Notes: a model not told the origin generated them from the sequence alone. Counted from the first letter of the stretch, positions 40,293-49,981 are shown. The stretch is 64,000 bases of DNA from Bacteroidota bacterium (GCA_016721305.1 JADKIH010000002.1:372001-436000); one strand, 5' to 3'. Translations and numbers: made by a program.

Positions 40293-41742
40293 ATGCAGAA
40301 AAAATTTGTCACCAATCTTGCTTTAGTCCTCGTTCTAAATCTGCTGATAAAGCCGTTTTGGATTCTGGGAATTGACCGGATGGTGCAAAATGCAGTGGGA
40401 ACAGAGCAGTACGGTTTTTACTACGCGATTTTCAATTTTTCGTTTTTATTAAACATCCTGCTTGATTTCGGGATCACCAATTTCAACAATAAAAATATTA
40501 GTCAGAATAATCATTTACTCAGCAAACATCTCTCGAGCATTATTGTGCTTCGTTTTTTGCTGGCGGGATTATTCGCCATCGTTACGATTATCGGCGGACT
40601 CATTATCGGTTACACACCGGATATGATGAAGCTTTTGGTGACCGTAATTTTTAACCAGGTTCTCATCTCGTTCATTCTCTACCTTCGCTCCAATCTGGCA
40701 GGCTTGCATTTATTTAAGACGGATAGTATCATTTCTGTTCTTGACCGACTGATCATGATAATCATCTGCGGAGTATTGCTGATGACTCACAAAGAAAAAG
40801 GGAGTTTCGATTTACGCTGGTTCATCTACGCCCAGACATTTGCGTATGTGGTCACCACAATTATTACGCTTTTTGTAGTCATGAAGAAAGCAAAGATCCG
40901 TCGCCTCCACTGGCGCTGGCCTTTCTTTTTGATGATTTTGAAAAAGTCGTATCCGTATGCAGTGCTCGTGCTGTTGATGACGTTTTACAATCGTATCGAC
41001 GGAGTCATGCTTGAGCGAATGCTTCCATTCCGAGTGGGTGCAAATGAAGCAGGAATTTACGCTTCTGCCTATCGTTTGCTAGATTCGGCGAATATGATTG
41101 CTTTCCTTTTCTCCGGATTATTACTTCCGATTTTTGCGCGAATGATAAAACTAAAACAAAGCGTCGAAGAAATGGTACGCTTGTCGTTTTCACTTCTTGT
41201 GATACCGGCCATGGTTGTTGCTGTTTGTTGTTTCTTCTTTAGCTATGATTTGATGAATCTGCTTTACAGCGGGGATCACATCGAAGAATCATCAAATGTG
41301 TTTAAAATCCTCATGTGTTGCTTTGTTCCGATTTCGACTTCGTACATTTTTGGAACGTTGCTGACGGCAAACGGAAATATGCGTCAGATGAATTTCATGG
41401 CCAGCACGGGTATGGTTATCAATGTGGTTATGAATTTGATTTTAATTCCACGATTTTCAGCTGTTGGAGCTGCTATCTCTTCGATCTGCACGCAACTTTT
41501 TACAGCCGGTGCTCAAATTATCATGTCTAAAAGACCTTTGCTTTCAAAACAAATGTGAAACTGATCGCCAGTGTTTTTGCCTTCATCATTTGTGCATTGT
41601 AATCAACTGGTCGGTCTACCAATTGCAAATGAATTGGATCAGCCGATTTGTGATTGCAGCTTCGGGATGCTTTGCAGTGGCCATGGCGACTAAGCTGATC
41701 AGCATCCGGAATATTTATCGGATTTTGAAGTACGAGGAGTAA
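40293..41742 (+). CDS. Polysaccharide flippase, Wzx/MATE-like (frameshifted in this sequence)
   Basis: An integral membrane protein of the polysaccharide biosynthesis / lipid flippase family, about 483 residues when restored. It has some fourteen helices and typical features such as EAGIYASAYRLLDSANMIAF and a final pair of helices. It should move lipid-linked oligosaccharides across the inner membrane. The frame as given ends at 41558 after SKRPLLSKQM. Adding one A in the run at 41546-41549 and one G near 41598-41600 continues the protein as NVKLIASVFAFIICAL, then INWSVYQLQMNWISRF, and ends at 41742. Both breaks are probably sequence errors. First gene of the surface polysaccharide cluster. 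Confidence 0.88.
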
Positions 41743-41750
41743 GGCGGGAT

Positions 41751-41867
41751 GCGGGTTGCGGGTTGCGGGTTGCGGGTTGCGGGTTGCGGGTTGCGAGTTG
41801 CGAGTTGCGGGTTACGAGTTACGGGTTGCGAGTTGCGGGCTAAAGACTACAGAGTAAAGACTACATA
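41751..41867. repeat. Heptamer array GGGTTGC, single orientation, plus a 14-bp direct repeat
   Basis: About 12 units of GCGGGTT/GCGAGTT/ACGAGTT run from 41751 to 41839, directly after the flippase stop. A 14-bp repeat TAAAGACTACAGAG / TAAAGACTACAT follows (41840-41867). It shares the unit of the purL array but has no inverted arm. Confidence 0.85.
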
Positions 41868-41954
41868 TTAACTCATAAGTCAACTTTAACTTATCTCACT
41901 GTAAATGAAAGCTTTAAACCCTAAAAAAAGGTTTTATTCTTTGATTTCCTTTTC

Positions 41955-41962
41955 TACCTTTG
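41955..41962 (+). promoter_or_regulatory. -7 box (TACCTTTG) of the Wzz-like genes
   Basis: Full TAnnTTTG match 29 bp before the ATG at 41991, identical to the box of the flippase. The Wzz-like genes and ligase would thus have their own promoter. Confidence 0.5.
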
Positions 41963-41990
41963 AGGCCCTCATAAAATTTCCAAATAAACG

Positions 41991-43100
41991 ATGTTTCAAA
42001 AGGCCCGGGATACAGCTTACCTGGAATCCACCAGTTTACTGATCCTAGTGGTCAGATGGCGGAAACCCTTGCTTGTGGCGCTTTCTATTTCGCTCATCGC
42101 CTCCATTGTTTTCTCAAGTCCTTGGTTTATCACGCCGAAGTACCAATCGTCAGTCATCTTTTTCCCTTCCGCTACCAATTCACTCAGTAAAGCCATTCTC
42201 GACGATTCTCCGTCCGAGAAGCAAGACATCCTTGCCTTCGGCGAAGAAGAGCAAGCTGAACAAATGTTGCAGATTCTGAACTCCGACGAAATCCGCAGTA
42301 CGATTATTCAGAAATACGACCTGATGAATCATTACGACATCGACGCTTCCGGATCCTACCCTCAAACGGCGCTTTACGACGAGTTCAAGAACAACATCTC
42401 TTTTTCCCGAACTGAATTTATGTCGGTACGAATTGATGTGCTCGATAAAGACCCTCAGACAGCTGCAGACATTGCCAACGACATCGCTGCATTAGTCGAT
42501 TCAATGAAAACGAAGATCCAACGTTCTCGTGCAACAGAAGTACTCAGTATTGTTCAGAGCGAATATGATTCGAAGAAAAATGAATTAAAACAAAAGGAAG
42601 ATTCACTTCAGACTCTTCGCCAGATGGGAATAATGGACTACAGTGTACAGTCGGAAATTCTTTCCAATGCATACACCAATGCCCAAAATATTTTCACAAA
42701 TGAGACTGCCAGTTTAAAAGTGCTTGAAAAATACAAGCCGGAAAACGACACATCCATCATCAGCACAAAAGCACGTATTCAGGGTTCAGCAGCTAAAATG
42801 AAAAGTCTCAATGAGCAACTAAAAAATCTTGCTCAATATGGCGGAACCAGCATTTCCCTTAATTCAGAAGTTATACTCGACCGCCAGGAACTTGCCAAAT
42901 TGAAAACTCAGCTCGACAAAGCGCGAGTTGATGCCAATGAAAATCTTACACATAAATTCATCGTTAACCGAGCGGTTAAAGCTGAAAGAAAATCATATCC
43001 GATCAGATGGTTGATTATTTTGTTAACCTTAATGGGAACATTCGGAACTTCCATCATCGTCATTACTGCATTCAGAAAAATTAAAGAAATCAATAATTAA
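41991..43100 (+). CDS. Wzz-like polysaccharide chain-length / export regulator (first copy)
   Basis: 369 residues: an N-terminal helix (about 28-46), a large extracytoplasmic region with coiled coil (about 175-320) and a C-terminal helix (about 340-360). The segment before the last helix, KAERKSYPIRWLIILL, has the basic-aromatic entry typical of Wzz / polysaccharide copolymerases. It lacks a tyrosine kinase domain. It acts in the inner membrane to set chain length or assist export. A homologous copy follows 24 bp downstream. Confidence 0.88.
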   Translation: MFQKARDTAYLESTSLLILVVRWRKPLLVALSISLIASIVFSSPWFITPKYQSSVIFFPSATNSLSKAILDDSPSEKQDILAFGEEEQAEQMLQILNSDEIRSTIIQKYDLMNHYDIDASGSYPQTALYDEFKNNISFSRTEFMSVRIDVLDKDPQTAADIANDIAALVDSMKTKIQRSRATEVLSIVQSEYDSKKNELKQKEDSLQTLRQMGIMDYSVQSEILSNAYTNAQNIFTNETASLKVLEKYKPENDTSIISTKARIQGSAAKMKSLNEQLKNLAQYGGTSISLNSEVILDRQELAKLKTQLDKARVDANENLTHKFIVNRAVKAERKSYPIRWLIILLTLMGTFGTSIIVITAFRKIKEINN

Positions 43101-43123
43101 ATATTAACCGGTAGTATACATCA

Positions 43124-44086
43124 ATGAATAATTCATTTCTAAACTCGATTGAGCTTATCAATTTATTAAATCAGTGGAAGAAGCAATTGCTTATCGTTGC
43201 AGGTATTAGCTTACTTGCATCCATCATCTTTTCTTCGCCGACTTTCATCAAGCCTAAGTTCAAGTCGACTGCTGTAGTTTATCCATCAAATTTGATTGCA
43301 TATTCTACTGAGAGTGCAACTGAGCAAATGCTTCAGATTACACAGTCGTCAATGATCAGAGAGAAGATCATTCAAAACTTCCACCTCCTCGAACACTACG
43401 ACATCGACTCCACGAAGGATCGCTCCTTTAAGACGAGTGTTTACCGTATGTATGATGAAAACATCATCATCAAGAAAACGGAATACGAATCGATGGAAGT
43501 TACCGTGTACGATACTGACCCGATGATAGCTGCTCAAATTGCAGACTCTATTATTCATTATTTCAACATCAAGGCACGTCAGCTTCAGGCTGAAAAATCG
43601 ATGGAGGTTATGGTTATCACCAAGAATCAAATGGATGCTAAAAAAGCAGAAATGGATTCGATGGAAACTCTCCTCCATACTTACCAGGTGAATTACGGCA
43701 TTCTTGATTTTAAACAACAGGCAAAAGAAGCAACGCGAGCTTACCTTCGTGGACTTTCAAATCCGGGCTCAAAAGCTGCTGTTGAAGCGAAATCAATGAT
43801 GACAAATCTCCAGGATAAAGGTGCAGAGGTAAATTCACTTAACGAGCATCTCTGGAGAGTTCGCGGATCATACAATGACTTAAAAGCTGCCTATGAAAAT
43901 TCGGCACGCGACGTTTTCAAAAAGCTTACTTATGCAAACGTTGTAACGCCACCTGAGCCTTCCGACAAGAAAGCCTACCCTATCCGTTGGTTGATTGTCG
44001 TGATCTCGGTATTCTCATCTTTACTGATGGCGTTTATGATCATTCTTGTTTTCTATTCGAAAAAAGAAATCGCAAATAAGAACTAA
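43124..44086 (+). CDS. Wzz-like polysaccharide chain-length / export regulator (second copy)
   Basis: 320 residues with the same layout as the preceding protein: N-terminal helix (about 22-40), helical extracytoplasmic region (about 145-270) and C-terminal helix (about 290-312), after KKAYPIRWLIVVIS. The N-termini are clearly related (SLLASIIFSSPTFIKPKFKS versus SLIASIVFSSPWFITPKYQS), so this is a tandem duplication. The pair may form hetero-oligomers. It is followed after one base by the GTG of the ligase gene. Confidence 0.88.
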   Translation: MNNSFLNSIELINLLNQWKKQLLIVAGISLLASIIFSSPTFIKPKFKSTAVVYPSNLIAYSTESATEQMLQITQSSMIREKIIQNFHLLEHYDIDSTKDRSFKTSVYRMYDENIIIKKTEYESMEVTVYDTDPMIAAQIADSIIHYFNIKARQLQAEKSMEVMVITKNQMDAKKAEMDSMETLLHTYQVNYGILDFKQQAKEATRAYLRGLSNPGSKAAVEAKSMMTNLQDKGAEVNSLNEHLWRVRGSYNDLKAAYENSARDVFKKLTYANVVTPPEPSDKKAYPIRWLIVVISVFSSLLMAFMIILVFYSKKEIANKN

Positions 44087-44087
44087 G

Positions 44088-45517
44088 GTGCAGGATAAGA
44101 TAGAAATACGCTGGTTTTACGGCCTTATCTTTTCATTTCTTGCTCTGAGCATCGGATTCCTCACACAAGAAATGTATTGGTTTGCGGCATTGCCTCTTCT
44201 TGTAGGCATTGTCTACCTTGCTATTTTCTCTCTCGACGTTATTCTCTACATTGTCGCATTCGCAACCCCTCTTGCTATCGTTCTCAACGATAAGAGTAGC
44301 GGACCGGCTTTGAGTTTGCCTTCCGAACCACTTCTATTCGGTGTGCTTCTTCTTTTCGCTTTTAAATTCATCTTCGAAGGAAAATTCGATAAGAGAGTAC
44401 TTAACCATCCGGTTTCATATGCAATTTACTTTCTGCTGGGCTGGACGCTTGTAACATCTCTAACAAGCTCGTTTCCTATCGTCAGCTTTAAGCATCTCCT
44501 TTCACAATTGTGGTTTATTGTTCCTGTTTATTTCTTAGGAACTCAGCTCTTCAAAGAGAAGAAAAACATTAAGCGCTTCATTTGGCTCTATCTTTCTTCC
44601 CTTTGCATTGTCATTATCTACACAATCACCCAACATGCTCAAAATGGCTGGACACAAAAAGCAGCTCACTGGGTGATGACACCATTTTATAATGATCACA
44701 CAGCTTACGCAGCTGTATTGGCGCTTTTTATACCTCCGGTAATTCACCTTTGGAGAGATCACACAAACTCCTTCAAAGAAAGAACGCTTTCGGGCCTGGC
44801 GGTCATATTGCTTTTTACAGCCATCATTCTTAGCTACACTCGCGCAGCATGGCTGAGTCTGGTTGTTGTATTTGCACTGTTCTTCGTCTATCGTTTCGAA
44901 TCAAGTTTTATACTGTTCTTACCGTCAGTCTCGGATTATTGATTGTGTTCCTATCGATGCGAACTGACATCATGATGAAGCTCGAAAAGAACCGTCAGGA
45001 TTCGGCGACAGATTTCAACAAGCATATTCAATCCATTTCCAATATCTCTACCGACGCGTCCAATCTTGAACGTATCAACCGATGGAATTGCGCGATTCGT
45101 ATGTGGAAACTCAGACCTTTCTGGGGATGGGGTCCCGGTACTTACCAATTCAACTACGCTCCTTTCCAAAAGGCCAGCGAAATGACGATCATCAGTACCA
45201 ATGCCGGCGATATGGGAAATGCACACAGCGAGTTCATCGGACCATTATCCGAACAAGGTGTACTGGGAATGGTTGCTATGATCATCCTCGTCGTAGTCGT
45301 CATTTACCGAGCAACGATAATTTATTCTAAATCCAAAAACCGAAGTACTCAAAGACTAACTCTTGCTCTACTGCTTGGCCTCGTCACGTACTTTATTCAC
45401 GGAACCCTGAACAACTTTTTAGACACCGACAAACTCGCCGTCCCTTTCTGGGCCTTTATCTCGATGATTGTTGCGCTGGATATTTATGTTTATGGGGAGG
45501 AAAAGGGGCAGGGTTGA
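44088..45517 (+). CDS. O-antigen ligase / polymerase (Wzy/WaaL-like), frameshifted in this sequence
   Basis: An inner-membrane protein of about 476 residues with eleven or so helices. The large periplasmic loop holds WGWGPGTYQFNYAPF and NAHSEFIGPLSEQGVLGM, which match the O-antigen ligase/polymerase (Wzy_C) signature with its conserved Arg and His. It joins or polymerises surface polysaccharide units. The frame breaks at the T-run 44895-44897; one added T gives YRFRIKFYTVLTVSLG. I choose GTG at 44088, right after the previous stop, rather than the overlapping upstream in-frame start. Confidence 0.88.
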
Positions 45518-45541
45518 TCGACGGAGGCTGCAGCTTGGAAT

Positions 45542-45659
45542 TTAGTAATTAGTAATTAGTAATTAGTAATTAGTAAACGTGGGCTTTTCAATCAACGTTG
45601 AACCTTGAACTTTGAACTTTGAACTTGAACTTTGAACCTTGAACCTTGAACCTTGAACT
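45542..45659. repeat. Two heptamer arrays: TAGTAAT and TTGAACC/TTGAACT
   Basis: About five TAGTAAT units (45542-45576) are followed, after a 21-bp spacer, by nine TTGAACC/TTGAACT units (45598-45659), one of them shortened to 6 bp. They occupy the gap between two convergent genes, the O-antigen ligase and the phosphatase. No inverted arm is present. Confidence 0.85.
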
Positions 45660-45718
45660 ACCTTCCGACTCAGCAGCCCCCTAATCCGCCCAACAGACAA
45701 TCTTCAACAAAAAAAAAG

Positions 45719-46966
45719 TTACCTGAACAAGCAACTCAACAAAGTAATATCATCCGTATAATTCCGGCTTTGTCGGAAAGCGGAGAGGGCGGCAACGAGC
45801 TGACGGTGGAGTTCTTCCATATCGTGCAACGTTGTGCGACCGGTGAAAAATTCGCGAAGGCGATCCATGCCGTATTCTTTTTCGTCATCGTTTTCGACAT
45901 CGGTAACTCCGTCGGTGTAGCAATGAAGAACGGCGTTGGCCGGAATAAAAACTTTCCCGGGATTTACAAAAGGCAATTGTTCAAACATTCCCAGTCCTGT
46001 ACTGCCTTCGTTAAGCATGTAAACTACCTTATCGTGAATTAAGAAAGGCGGATTATGTCCTGCGTTTACGTAATGCAGCTCTCTGGTGGCACTATTGTAT
46101 CGTCCGATAAAAAACGTAATGAACTTCTCCCCTTTTGCACTTTGATACACTTTATCGTTCAGCGAGCGAACCAATTCAGAAAGCGAATCAGTATGCTTTA
46201 TCAGCGCATGTAGGTTGGCCTGGAAATTCGACATCAGCAATGCCGCAGGAATTCCTTTCCCCGAAACATCGGCCATACAGAAAATAAACTCGTGCTCGTT
46301 TAGCTGAATGAAATCGTAGTAGTCGCCTCCTACTTCCTGATGCGGAAGATAGGTCGCATGAATTTCATAGGCATTTCCACGAGGCAGTTTTACAGGAAAT
46401 AACATCGACTGCATTTGCGCGGCCAATTCCAGTTCCTTGCGGATACCGGCTTGACGAATACGCTCATTTGCGATGTGATTGTTTTCAATCGCTACGACAA
46501 TCAGATTTGAAATTGTATGAATGAAAGCAAGCAGTTCATTGCGCATTTTAATGACGCTTCCATTCAAACCTCCCACTAAAGCGTAGGCTAACAACTGATC
46601 TTTATGATAGACCGGCAAGATCGAATCAAATGTTTTCACCCAAAGGTCTTGCTCAGTTTCAAGTTTCTGTAACTTATTTAGTTCTCCTAAAATTTTAGTG
46701 AGATCAATATCTTTAAATGATTTATCAGTCCCGTACATCAGCGAACACTTCCACTGATGCTCATGAATGAGAAGCGCAAATTTTTCAACCTTCAACTGGC
46801 TATGCAAAACGTGTTCATAGACGTCGAGCAATTGCTTCGTTGTAAAATTGTAATTGATCGCCTTGGTAATCTGCAATAACCAATGAAGCTGCAGTTTCTT
46901 TGCCTGCAATTCCTCATGTATGTCGTGCGATACCGGTTGCGATGCCACTTTCTTCTCTTCTGACAA
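45719..46966 (-). CDS. SpoIIE/RsbU-type PP2C phosphatase with GAF-like sensor
   Basis: 415 residues. A GAF-like sensory region (about 25-180) is followed by a linker helix and a PP2C/SpoIIE catalytic domain (about 195-412). The acidic metal-binding residues are in EVGGDYYDF, MADVSGKGIPAALLM and YTDGVTDVEND. Such phosphatases usually dephosphorylate an anti-sigma factor antagonist (partner switching). No such partner is next to it. It starts 3 bp after the lpxD stop, so the two are one transcript. Confidence 0.9.
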   Translation of the reverse strand: MSEEKKVASQPVSHDIHEELQAKKLQLHWLLQITKAINYNFTTKQLLDVYEHVLHSQLKVEKFALLIHEHQWKCSLMYGTDKSFKDIDLTKILGELNKLQKLETEQDLWVKTFDSILPVYHKDQLLAYALVGGLNGSVIKMRNELLAFIHTISNLIVVAIENNHIANERIRQAGIRKELELAAQMQSMLFPVKLPRGNAYEIHATYLPHQEVGGDYYDFIQLNEHEFIFCMADVSGKGIPAALLMSNFQANLHALIKHTDSLSELVRSLNDKVYQSAKGEKFITFFIGRYNSATRELHYVNAGHNPPFLIHDKVVYMLNEGSTGLGMFEQLPFVNPGKVFIPANAVLHCYTDGVTDVENDDEKEYGMDRLREFFTGRTTLHDMEELHRQLVAALSAFRQSRNYTDDITLLSCLFR

Positions 46967-46969
46967 TTT

Positions 46970-47902
46970 CTAACGCTTTAATTTTTCGATAATCTCCGGC
47001 AATTGTTTTACAAACGCCAGTTCTTTCATCTTCTCACGTGCTTCCTGAGTCGGACTACCAAAGTAAGTCTTTCCTCCTTCTATCGATTTCGGTACACCTG
47101 ATTGCCCGAGAACAACGGCACCTTTTCCGATTGTCAGATCTTTCTGCACGCCAACTTGTCCCCAGAGGATAACATCATCTTCAATCGTTACCACTCCGGC
47201 AATTCCTACCTGAGCAGCGAAGAGACAATTTTTACCGATCACCGTATCGTGACCGATGTGAATCATATTATCCATTTTAGTTCCGTCGCCGATAATCGTA
47301 TCGCCGGAAACACCTTTGTCGATTGTACAAGAAGCACCGATTTCAACACGATTACCAATGATAACCCGGCCACAGGAAACCATTTTATCGTAACCTTCGG
47401 GGCGGCGTTTAAAATAGAATGCATCGGAACCGATAACAGTACCGGCATGAATGACAACATCGTCGCCGATTATCGTATGATCATAAATTGTCACATTCGG
47501 GTGAATGAGACAATTTTTACCGATAGTCACATGATGCCCGACAAAAACACCCGGCTGAAGAATAGTTCCGGCGCCAATTTTAGAAAGCGGACTTATAGCC
47601 TGTTCCGACTTTTCGAAGATCCTGAATTTTTTTACGATTGTGATATAAACGGAAAACGGATCTTCCGCAAACAACAATGCTTTGCCTTCAGGAACTTCAA
47701 CTTCTTTGTTGATGATAACGAATGATGCGGCAGAATGAAGCGCCTTTTCATAATACTTCGGATGATCCACAAATGTGATATCACCTTCTTCTACCTTATG
47801 AATTTCGTTGATTCCACTTACCAGTCGGCTACCGTCGCCGAGCACACGCGTTCCCGTCAGTGTGGCGAGTTCGCTTAATTTTACAGGAGTATCAAATCTC
47901 AT
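46970..47902 (-). CDS. lpxD: UDP-3-O-acylglucosamine N-acyltransferase
   Basis: LpxD N-acylates UDP-3-O-acylglucosamine in lipid A synthesis. The N-terminal uridine-binding region (about 1-100) is followed by many hexapeptide repeats of a left-handed beta helix. The catalytic His lies in IHIGHDTVIGKN, with a helical tail at the end. The length (310) is a little below the usual 340. It is not with lpxC/fabZ/lpxA as is common in Bacteroidota; instead it is paired with a SpoIIE-type phosphatase, so it may be a second lpxD copy or a related acyltransferase. Confidence 0.87.
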   Translation of the reverse strand: MRFDTPVKLSELATLTGTRVLGDGSRLVSGINEIHKVEEGDITFVDHPKYYEKALHSAASFVIINKEVEVPEGKALLFAEDPFSVYITIVKKFRIFEKSEQAISPLSKIGAGTILQPGVFVGHHVTIGKNCLIHPNVTIYDHTIIGDDVVIHAGTVIGSDAFYFKRRPEGYDKMVSCGRVIIGNRVEIGASCTIDKGVSGDTIIGDGTKMDNMIHIGHDTVIGKNCLFAAQVGIAGVVTIEDDVILWGQVGVQKDLTIGKGAVVLGQSGVPKSIEGGKTYFGSPTQEAREKMKELAFVKQLPEIIEKLKR

Positions 47903-47907
47903 TAGGG

Positions 47908-47915
47908 CAAAAATA
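47908..47915 (-). promoter_or_regulatory. -7 box (TATTTTTG) of lpxD
   Basis: On the minus strand TATTTTTG matches TAnnTTTG, only 5 bp before the ATG. If used, the transcript would be leaderless or nearly so. Confidence 0.35.
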
Positions 47916-48056
47916 CTGATTTTGCGGGCGGGAAGGCGTCGAAGCCCGAAAAAGCAGCGGTTTTATCAACAATTCTTAGTGGAAGCCTAGTGAAGGCTGC
48001 CAAAAGTCGGAAATTTGACGGCTTATGCCCTCAACATTTATTACTTTCGCCCATCG

Positions 48057-49172
48057 ATGAAAATTGCAGTCAACACCAGAATGCTGATCCGGGGAAAGAT
48101 GGAAGGCATTGGCTATTTTACCTTTGAAACTATGAAACGAATGGTGAAATCCCATCCGGAACATGAGTTCATTTTCATCTTCGATCGCCCATTCGACTCT
48201 TCCTTTATTTTCGCTCCGAATGTAACCGGCGTTGTCGTTCCTCCTCCTGCACGACACCCTATACTTTGGACGATCTGGCTCGAATACAGCTTGCGGAAAT
48301 TCTTTCGCAAGAATAAAGTCGACTTATTCATTGGCACCGATGGATATCTGCCCTTGAGCATTCAAGCAAAAACACTGGCAGTATTTCACGATATTAATTT
48401 CGAACACTACCCAAAAGACCTGCCGTTTTTTAATCGCATTTACTATCGCTACTTTTTCCCACGCTTTGCAAAAAAAGCAGACCGAATTATAGCCGTCTCA
48501 GAGTTTACGAGAAAAGATGTGATTGAAAAATACCATGTCGATGAAAAGAAGACGGCTACTGTGTACAATGGTGTTTCTGATGCCTTCGCTCCTATTTCGG
48601 CCGATCAGATTTCAACGACACGAAATAAATTTACGCAAGGACTTCCCTACTTTCTTTTTGTAGGCTCTTTGCATCAAAGAAAAAATATTGCCAATCTGCT
48701 TCGCGCTTTTGAATTATTCAAAAACACAACAGGTTCAAAAATAAAACTTGTTCTGGCCGGTGCTAAGCGCTGGTGGACATCCGAAATGGAACAAGTACAC
48801 GCATCGATGCTTCATCGCAACGACGTTATTTTTACAGGACGTTTAAGCTTTGAAGAACTCACACAGATTACTGCATCTGCACTTGCTGTTACTTACGTTT
48901 CTACATTCGAAGGATTCGGAATTCCGATTGTAGAAGCAATGAAATCGGGCGTCCCTGTGATCACATCGAATGTAACTTCCATGCCCGAAATTGCCGGTGA
49001 TGCTACTCTTCTATGTGATCCGTTTTCCGTCGAGTCGATCTCCAATGCCATGCAACAAATTGCCTCAGTGAAGCCTTACGAAAAGCACACTCATCGAAAA
49101 AGGCATTCTCCGCGCGAAGGATTTTCGTGGGGAGAAGACGGCGGAGGGGTTTGGGGGTGCTCAACATATTAA
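48057..49172 (+). CDS. GT4-type glycosyltransferase (3' end disturbed by indels)
   Basis: A GT-B fold glycosyltransferase of about 370 residues. The N-terminus KIAVNTRMLIRGKMEGIGYF is the glycine-rich donor/acceptor opening. FVGSLHQRKNI and the EX7E region STFEGFGIPIVEAMKSGVPV are hallmarks of GT4 enzymes, probably mannosyltransferase-like. After residue 345 the frame shifts: one base missing near 49088-49092 and compensating errors in homopolymers near 49125-49155 turn the expected IEKGILRAKDFSWEKTAE into an out-of-frame tail. The true stop is probably at 49178-49188. Divergent from lpxD; a role in surface polysaccharide or lipid A core synthesis is inferred. Confidence 0.87.
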   Translation: MKIAVNTRMLIRGKMEGIGYFTFETMKRMVKSHPEHEFIFIFDRPFDSSFIFAPNVTGVVVPPPARHPILWTIWLEYSLRKFFRKNKVDLFIGTDGYLPLSIQAKTLAVFHDINFEHYPKDLPFFNRIYYRYFFPRFAKKADRIIAVSEFTRKDVIEKYHVDEKKTATVYNGVSDAFAPISADQISTTRNKFTQGLPYFLFVGSLHQRKNIANLLRAFELFKNTTGSKIKLVLAGAKRWWTSEMEQVHASMLHRNDVIFTGRLSFEELTQITASALAVTYVSTFEGFGIPIVEAMKSGVPVITSNVTSMPEIAGDATLLCDPFSVESISNAMQQIASVKPYEKHTHRKRHSPREGFSWGEDGGGVWGCSTY

Positions 49173-49173
49173 T

Positions 49174-49310
49174 TGGCTGATTTGCTGATTAGCTGACTTA
49201 GCTGACGGGCGGCTCCGCGAATTTGAGAGCACAAATCTGCTTACATTTTTTTTAGCAATTTGCTATCTTGTACACCCGTAATCAGCTAATCAGCTAATCA
49301 GCTAATCAAA
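49174..49310. repeat. Octamer array ATTAGCTG with inverted arms around a promoter-like loop
   Basis: The left arm (about 49175-49209) holds degenerate CTGATTAG/CTGACTTAG units ending GACGGG. The right arm (49275-49310) starts CCCGTAATCAGCT and has four AATCAGCT units. The arms are near reverse complements over about 35 nt. The 65-nt loop contains TATCTTGT at 49264-49271, one base away from TAnnTTTG, which could serve the rnhB gene. Confidence 0.82.
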
Positions 49311-49314
49311 CCAA

Positions 49315-49911
49315 ATGCTCCACCTCCACCACCAACCCCATCTCCTTGAATCCGGCTGCGATGAAGCGGGACGGGGATGTTTGGCCGGGCCGGTGTTTGC
49401 GGCGGCGGTGATATTGCCGGGGGAATTTGAAAATGACTTGTTGAACGACTCGAAGAAATTATCAGAGGAACGGCGGTATGAATTGCGACCACTGATTGAA
49501 AAGGAAGCATTGGCATGGGCTGTCGGAACGGCATCGCATGAAGAGATTGACACGATCAATATTTTGAACGCTTCGTTCCTCGCTATGCACAGGGCAATTG
49601 CCAGGCTGAAAATCCAACCGGAACTTTTACTGATCGAGGAAATCGATTTAAGAAATTCAGTCCGATTGCACACTTGCATTATAGTAGGCGATGGAATTTA
49701 TCTGTCGATTGCCGCTGCCAGCATTTTAGCCAAGACGTACCGCGACGATTACATGCTTCAACTCCATGAGCAGTATCCGCAGTATAACTGGGACAAAAAC
49801 AAGGGTTACGGAACTGCAGCTCACCGAAAAGCCATGAAAGAGTTTGGTTTATCGCCTTTTCACCGCAAAAGCTTCCATTTGCATGATGAGCAACTGAAGA
49901 TTGATTTTTAA
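49315..49911 (+). CDS. rnhB: Ribonuclease HII
   Basis: RNase HII removes ribonucleotides and RNA primers from RNA-DNA hybrids. The signature ESGCDEAGRGCLAGPVFAAA contains the first two acidic metal ligands. DSKKLSEE, ASHEEIDTINILNASFLAMH and GDGIYLSIAAASILAKTYRD follow in the usual order. 198 residues is normal. The ATG at 49315 lies 5 bp after the last repeat unit. Confidence 0.95.
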   Translation: MLHLHHQPHLLESGCDEAGRGCLAGPVFAAAVILPGEFENDLLNDSKKLSEERRYELRPLIEKEALAWAVGTASHEEIDTINILNASFLAMHRAIARLKIQPELLLIEEIDLRNSVRLHTCIIVGDGIYLSIAAASILAKTYRDDYMLQLHEQYPQYNWDKNKGYGTAAHRKAMKEFGLSPFHRKSFHLHDEQLKIDF

Positions 49912-49981
49912 CAACGCTGCTGAATAAATCGCCTGCAATAGCTCACTTTCATAGCATTGCTAAGAGTAAATTGCAACTCTT

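Noticed and set aside
41464..41742. A separate 92-codon gene after the flippase
   Set aside because: Its C-terminal part is the continuation of the flippase after two one-base losses; the N-terminal part lies out of frame inside the flippase.
47102..47725. 207-codon plus-strand open frame opposite lpxD
   Set aside because: It is the antisense shadow of the hexapeptide repeats of lpxD and has no independent signal.
49210..49274. Invertible promoter controlled by a recombinase
   Set aside because: The flanking arms are imperfect tandem-unit repeats and no invertase gene lies nearby; kept only as something to check in reads.
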